Source: Tenebrio molitor
Lineage: Eukaryota; Arthropoda; Insecta; Coleoptera; Tenebrionidae
Reading direction: 5' to 3'
NCBI RefSeq assembly: GCF_963966145.1
Contig: NC_091046.1
Location: 26,908,001-26,972,000 of the forward strand
DNA: 64,000 nt
Under the pieces are notes generated by a model. That model did not search any database. It saw only the letters and a list, made by a program, of their open reading frames with translations, and had not been told where the DNA came from. Shown one piece after another: positions 60,696-64,000 of this stretch. Within the stretch, counting starts at the first letter, position 1. Every line of letters begins with the position of its first letter. The translations under genes were made by a program, and so were the position numbers.

Positions 60696-60879
60696 GACTA
60701 TTTAATTCATCTGTCACTTAATGTTTATCAACCAATGAAACAAACTTAATTTTAGTGATTTCCATGGTTACAAAAGAATTGCAGCAGATATTGGACTAGT
60801 ACAATAGTAGTAATCGAAGTGAATATTTTAAACAAATGAAAATCTTCATTAAACATTTTTTTTGCAGCGAAAAACGAAC
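60696..60879. other. Short unassigned stretch
   Basis: No feature seen. Confidence 0.3.
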
Positions 60880-61065
60880 ACAAAAATATTATTTTCTAAC
60901 AAATTGAAGGATCCAATTTGAAAGACCAAAAGATTTGAGGAATTGGATTCATTAAATAGTCCCCTAAATACGACACGTAGTCAGTGTTATGCAGATCATT
61001 TTTGCATCGGCATAACATTGACTATTCCTCGTATTACAACTGATTATTTAATAGAATTATTGTAT
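60880..61065 (+). pseudogene. Possible THAP-domain remnant
   Basis: Frames give RPKDLRNWIH / LDSLNSPLNTTRSQCYADHF then TIPRITTDYLI. CYADHF could be the CxxH zinc ligands of a THAP finger and TIPR the degraded AVP box. The spacing is acceptable but the sequence is poor. Confidence 0.3.
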
Positions 61066-61346
61066 GATTATCCTTTTTTTTAATTAATGTAATGAATTCA
61101 TTACGCCCCGGTTGTTATGGACATATTTACGTATTTTGCGCGTGTTGCAGGGAGACAATTTCCTAGTCTAGTACCTAGTAGCCATAGAGATAATGTAGTT
61201 TTGTTTCCTCGAAGTATTCTGCAATAAAAGGTTATGGGCCCAGATAACGTTAATTGAGCTGAAAACACTGAAAGGAAAAACTTTATGAGCGTCTCAAAAA
61301 ACAAATCGTTGTCGACGAAAGTTAAGTGCTTGTGAGTAATCCAAAA
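61066..61346. other. 5' flank of the LTR-element cluster
   Basis: No LTR could be defined here because no second copy lies in the window. Confidence 0.3.
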
Positions 61347-61930
61347 ATGTCTGACGAGATCTCGGCACAAAACGTTTCGAAATTCAACGGAACGAATTTT
61401 CGCAGTTGAAAATTTCCAGTGAATGCGTTGTTTGTCGCGCACGGTATTCTAGACATTGTCAACGGATCGCGAGCGAAACCGGAAGGTGTCAGTCAAAATA
61501 TCCCGAAATGGATCAAGGACAACGCAAAAGCTATGTTCCTGATTTCAACGACGATTGAGAGCGAACAGCTTGAACCGCTTTTGGTCTGTGTAACGGCCAA
61601 AGAAATGCGGGAAAAACTGACGAGCGTGCACTAGCAGAAGTATACTTCGAACAAACTGCTGCTCACCACGAGGCTGTACGAGTACAGAATGTCTCTGGGA
61701 GACACTATCATACAGCACGTTGCCAAAGTGAAAAACATGGCTGCTCAACTACTGGACGTGGATAAACCAGTGTCGGACTTGACGATAATGGCCAAAATAC
61801 TCGCCCGTTTGTCCCCGAAATATGCAGCTTTTCAGACGGCATGGGACATACAGTGTATCACCAGACCAGTCTTTGATCCTGTGTCAAAGAAGGTATCTGT
61901 TTCGGGTGATATTGTTTTCATATATAATAT
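61347..61930 (+). pseudogene. Copia retrotransposon Gag joined to a later Pol piece
   Basis: The ATG at 61347 opens MSDEISAQNVSKFNGTNFRS, then a TGA where a Trp is expected (N.F..WK). Next: NALFVAHGILDIVNGSRAKP, WIKDNAKAMFLISTTIESEQ, CVTAKEMREKLTSVH, a TAG, then SNKLLLTTRLYEYRMSLGDT and LARLSPKYAAFQTAWD. This is the UBN2-type Copia Gag. From about 61867, RPVFDPVSKKVSVSGDIVFI is the end of the Copia integrase region just before the reverse transcriptase. Protease and integrase are deleted. Confidence 0.75.
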
Positions 61931-62059
61931 ACCAAGGGACAAATATATTGCCGGAAATTTTTTCGAGCAGTCCTGACACACGAGTGTTGGACTGCAAGAA
62001 AAAATTTCAGGCGATATATATCCGCCCCGAGGTCTATTCGACTCCAGTCCCTACGGAAG

Positions 62060-62728
62060 GGATTGACCTCCATCACTGCGGCTGCATCACCGTTGGCAGA
62101 ACGGGCCGAGAAGAACTTCCCTGAAGAACTACGCCCGAAGGTCCATCGACTTCTCGACGAATTCAAATCTCTCTTCGACATGGAAGACACCGCGACAACA
62201 ACGACAACGACCAAGCACCACATTCGCTTGAAGGACGCGACGCCGTTCCGATTACGCCCGTACCGGTACTCGGACGTAAAGAAAAAAATTATCCAGGAAC
62301 AGGTGGAGAAGATGTTGGTCAGCGGCGTCATTAAATCATCGACTTCGGAATACGCCTCACCTGTGGTGATTGTCAAGAAAAAGGACGGCCAGCCTCGGTT
62401 CCGCGTTGATTACCGTAGATTAAACGCTGCTACTCGTGACGAGGCCGCTCCCCTTCCAATTATCCAGGAAATGCTTAGAGACTTGGGATATGCTAAGGTA
62501 TTCTCGTCACTAGACCTAAAATCAGGTTATTGGCAGGTTCCGTTCTCTGATGAAAGCAAGGAATACACGGCTTTTACAACACCCGACGGAGGTCTTTACC
62601 AGTTGCGGGTCATGCCATTCGGTCTGAAGGGGGCCCCGCCAACGTTTCAACGTCTCATGAGCCAGGAGGTACTAACTGGTCACCTTCGAAACTTCACCAT
62701 GGTGTACGTAGATGACATCATCATGTAG
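62060..62728 (+). pseudogene. Ty3/Gypsy reverse transcriptase fragment
   Basis: Open frame: HHIRLKDATPFRLRPYRYSD, EKMLVSGVIKSSTSEYASPV, VIVKKKDGQPRFRVDYRRLN, FSSLDLKSGYWQVPFSDESK, LYQLRVMPFGLKGAPPTFQR and FTMVYVDDIIM. It includes the DYR.LN, LDL.SGYWQ, FGL..AP.TF and YVDD blocks of a Gypsy reverse transcriptase. It breaks off right after the YVDD catalytic motif. No stop within 220 codons, so it is a recent but partial copy. RNase H and integrase are missing. Confidence 0.85.
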
Positions 62729-62754
62729 TCAGTTTGAAACAAAAGGAATCATAT

Positions 62755-63110
62755 TCCATATCAGATAGAAAATAGTTAGAAGCTAGGGTAGAGCGTTTTC
62801 AGTCACTTCTTGATGAACTGGAGGCCATTCAAGGGGAAATTTTAGGCATTGCTACGATAAATACAGAGGAAGAGAATAAATACGTTTCTGAGGTCGAACA
62901 ATCATATTTTATAATTCTAGGTGATGCAAGGGCGTTATTGGAGGAATTATCACCAACAACTGAAATCGTAGCAAATTCGCATTCTGGAAGTATTGTGTCT
63001 AGAACATCGGGTGCTTCCCAGCACAGTGAAAATAACCACGTTTTTAACAATAGTGTAAAGTTGCCTACTATAACTTTGCCCAAATTTAATGGTCAGTATT
63101 GTAGGGAGGC
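62755..63110 (+). pseudogene. BEL/Pao retrotransposon Gag N-terminal fragment
   Basis: After a TAG near 62775 the frame reads LEARVERFQSLLDELEAIQG, EEENKYVSEVEQSYFIILGD and VKLPTITLPKFNGQY. The VKLP...LPKF.G.Y motif after a helical N-terminus is the hallmark of BEL/Pao Gag. It breaks off directly after GQY. Confidence 0.75.
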
Positions 63111-63555
63111 TATGATGCGAGTGCGAGAGAGATAACTCTCGCAGAGAGAGACAGCACACAAAAGTAATAATAATACTGATAGACTCCGTCCACTGATAGA
63201 ATGCAGTTTTTTAAATATCCTTAGATAACAAAATCCCCAAACCATAACATTAAGATATTAACAAAGTATCATAGATTGTGTTGGTAATATCTTGAAACTT
63301 TCGCGCCACTGATTCTTATTGGTTATTATGAAACCTACGCGAAAAATAAATTATATGACATTTCAAATTTGAAATTGTCAGTGCTGTCAAGTGGTTTGAA
63401 CATTCAAATTTGCGATTTTTCATCTTTTGAGCTTTGTTTTGCGTTTCTCTAGTTTTAAAAGTTATTAGTTTTGATCGTGTTGCTGTTTTGATTTGTTCCG
63501 TTGCGATTTTTTGTTGATTTTTTTTAAATTTGTGAAGTAAGTGCGTGCCTCAAGA
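63111..63555. other. Spacer before the last transposase
   Basis: GAGAGAGATAACTCTCGCAG AGAGAGA near 63124 is a short purine-rich repeat. No gene. Probable 5' flank of the gene that follows. Confidence 0.4.
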
Positions 63556-64000
63556 ATGAACACTTTAAGTGACATTACAAACATCGAAAATGATACAGAG
63601 GTAATTTTTATTCATGCATTAAATTTTAAATAATCTCTTGTTTGTGTTTAGTCAAGTGGTTCTTCTAAAAGGAGTTACTTAACAGTGGCAGATAATCTTG
63701 TTGCTCAAAAAATGACTGCCAACGTCTATTCGTTTTTCAAAGAAAATGATTTGCATTTAGGACCGATTGCAGAGGTTATTTAAAAGTGAAATGGTAAAAC
63801 TAATTTTCTGTTTCATGGTATTTGTATTTTAGGTCACTGCTCGTTGAGATCAGTTTTAAAATACAAAGATGGACCTCAAGAGCCGCCTCAGAAAATTTCC
63901 AGGAAACGCCTTAAGAGATCGACTGATGATTTCAGGGTTAAACAAGAAGTTCGTTTAGTTTTATACGACATGGTCCAACAAAGTAAGATGATTAGTTATT
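63556..64000 (+). CDS. IS630-type transposase N-terminus, runs off the window
   Basis: The ATG at 63556 opens MNTLSDITNIENDTE. A GTAATT..TTTAG intron (63601-63651) follows. Exon 2 reads SSGSSKRSYLTVADNLVAQK MTANVYSFFKENDLHLGPIA E. A second intron (63775-63832, GTTATT..TTTTAG) leads to exon 3, RSVLKYKDGPQEPPQKISRK RLKRSTDDFRVKQEVRLVLY DMVQQSKM. Helix, turn, then KR-rich linker with a DDF...(V)R..V(L)Y is the N-terminal layout of the IS630-type transposases related to the one at 36 kb. A few residues seem missing at the start of exon 3 (frame change). The catalytic domain would lie past 64000. Confidence 0.55.

Noticed and set aside
61545..62376. Minus-strand open frames of 67 and 152 codons
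   Set aside because: Antisense shadows of the Copia and Gypsy coding fragments.
1..64000. tRNA, rRNA, snRNA or host housekeeping genes
   Set aside because: None could be recognised by eye. A tRNA or small RNA search could still find one.

Overview
This window is animal nuclear DNA, most likely from an insect. It is AT-rich and has short GT..AG introns of about 45-60 bp. It is almost wall-to-wall transposable elements: Crypton-type tyrosine recombinases, DUF4817-type mariner-like relics, THAP/P-type elements, hAT, Harbinger, MULE, Tc1 and several non-LTR and LTR retroelements. A beetle is my best guess, from the general mix, but no sequence here decides the species. I found no convincing host gene, tRNA, rRNA or CRISPR array.

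Layout. 1-4.2 kb: a Harbinger transposase facing its Myb/SANT-like partner gene, a Crypton 3' end and a P-type transposase piece. 4.4-11 kb: MITEs, a jockey-like tail, a LINE ORF1, a Mutator-like fold-back with a 9-bp target duplication, a pogo-like MITE and mariner-like relics. 11.9-17.6 kb: an R2/R4-like LINE 3' end, an IS630-type relic, a second Myb/SANT-like gene and a nearly full Tc1 transposase. 18.0-21.5 kb: three P-like elements in direct contact, separated by copies of the same 8-mer; the first two are inverted relative to each other and make a 1.9-kb palindrome. 21.7-30.2 kb: hAT, LINE tails, a protein with 56-residue repeats, a zinc-finger gene probably of the Crypton type, and insertions in both. 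31.2-42.3 kb: a nearly complete intron-bearing Tc1 element, a transposase with unusually long D-E spacing, and nested MITEs. 42.9-49.8 kb: inverted arrays of a short GACAGCC-type repeat enclosing a 2.9-kb palindrome and a hAT relic. 49.7-60.7 kb: Tc1, two Crypton genes, a second R2/R4-like LINE copy, a hAT element with a clean 8-bp target duplication, a MULE relic and a three-level nest. 61.3-63.1 kb: pieces of Copia, Gypsy and BEL/Pao elements joined end to end. 63.5 kb to the end: the start of another transposase that runs off the window.

Almost all coding sequence is broken by stops, frameshifts or deletions. The least damaged are the Tc1 at 32.2-33.8 kb (one frameshift), the Tc1 at 16.6-17.6 kb, the Crypton gene at 51.1-52.3 kb and the open 63.6-64.0 kb transposase start. 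The nesting gives relative ages. Several insertions can be undone on paper because a repeat unit or a second copy shows the empty site.

All family names come from motif recognition by eye; no searches were run.
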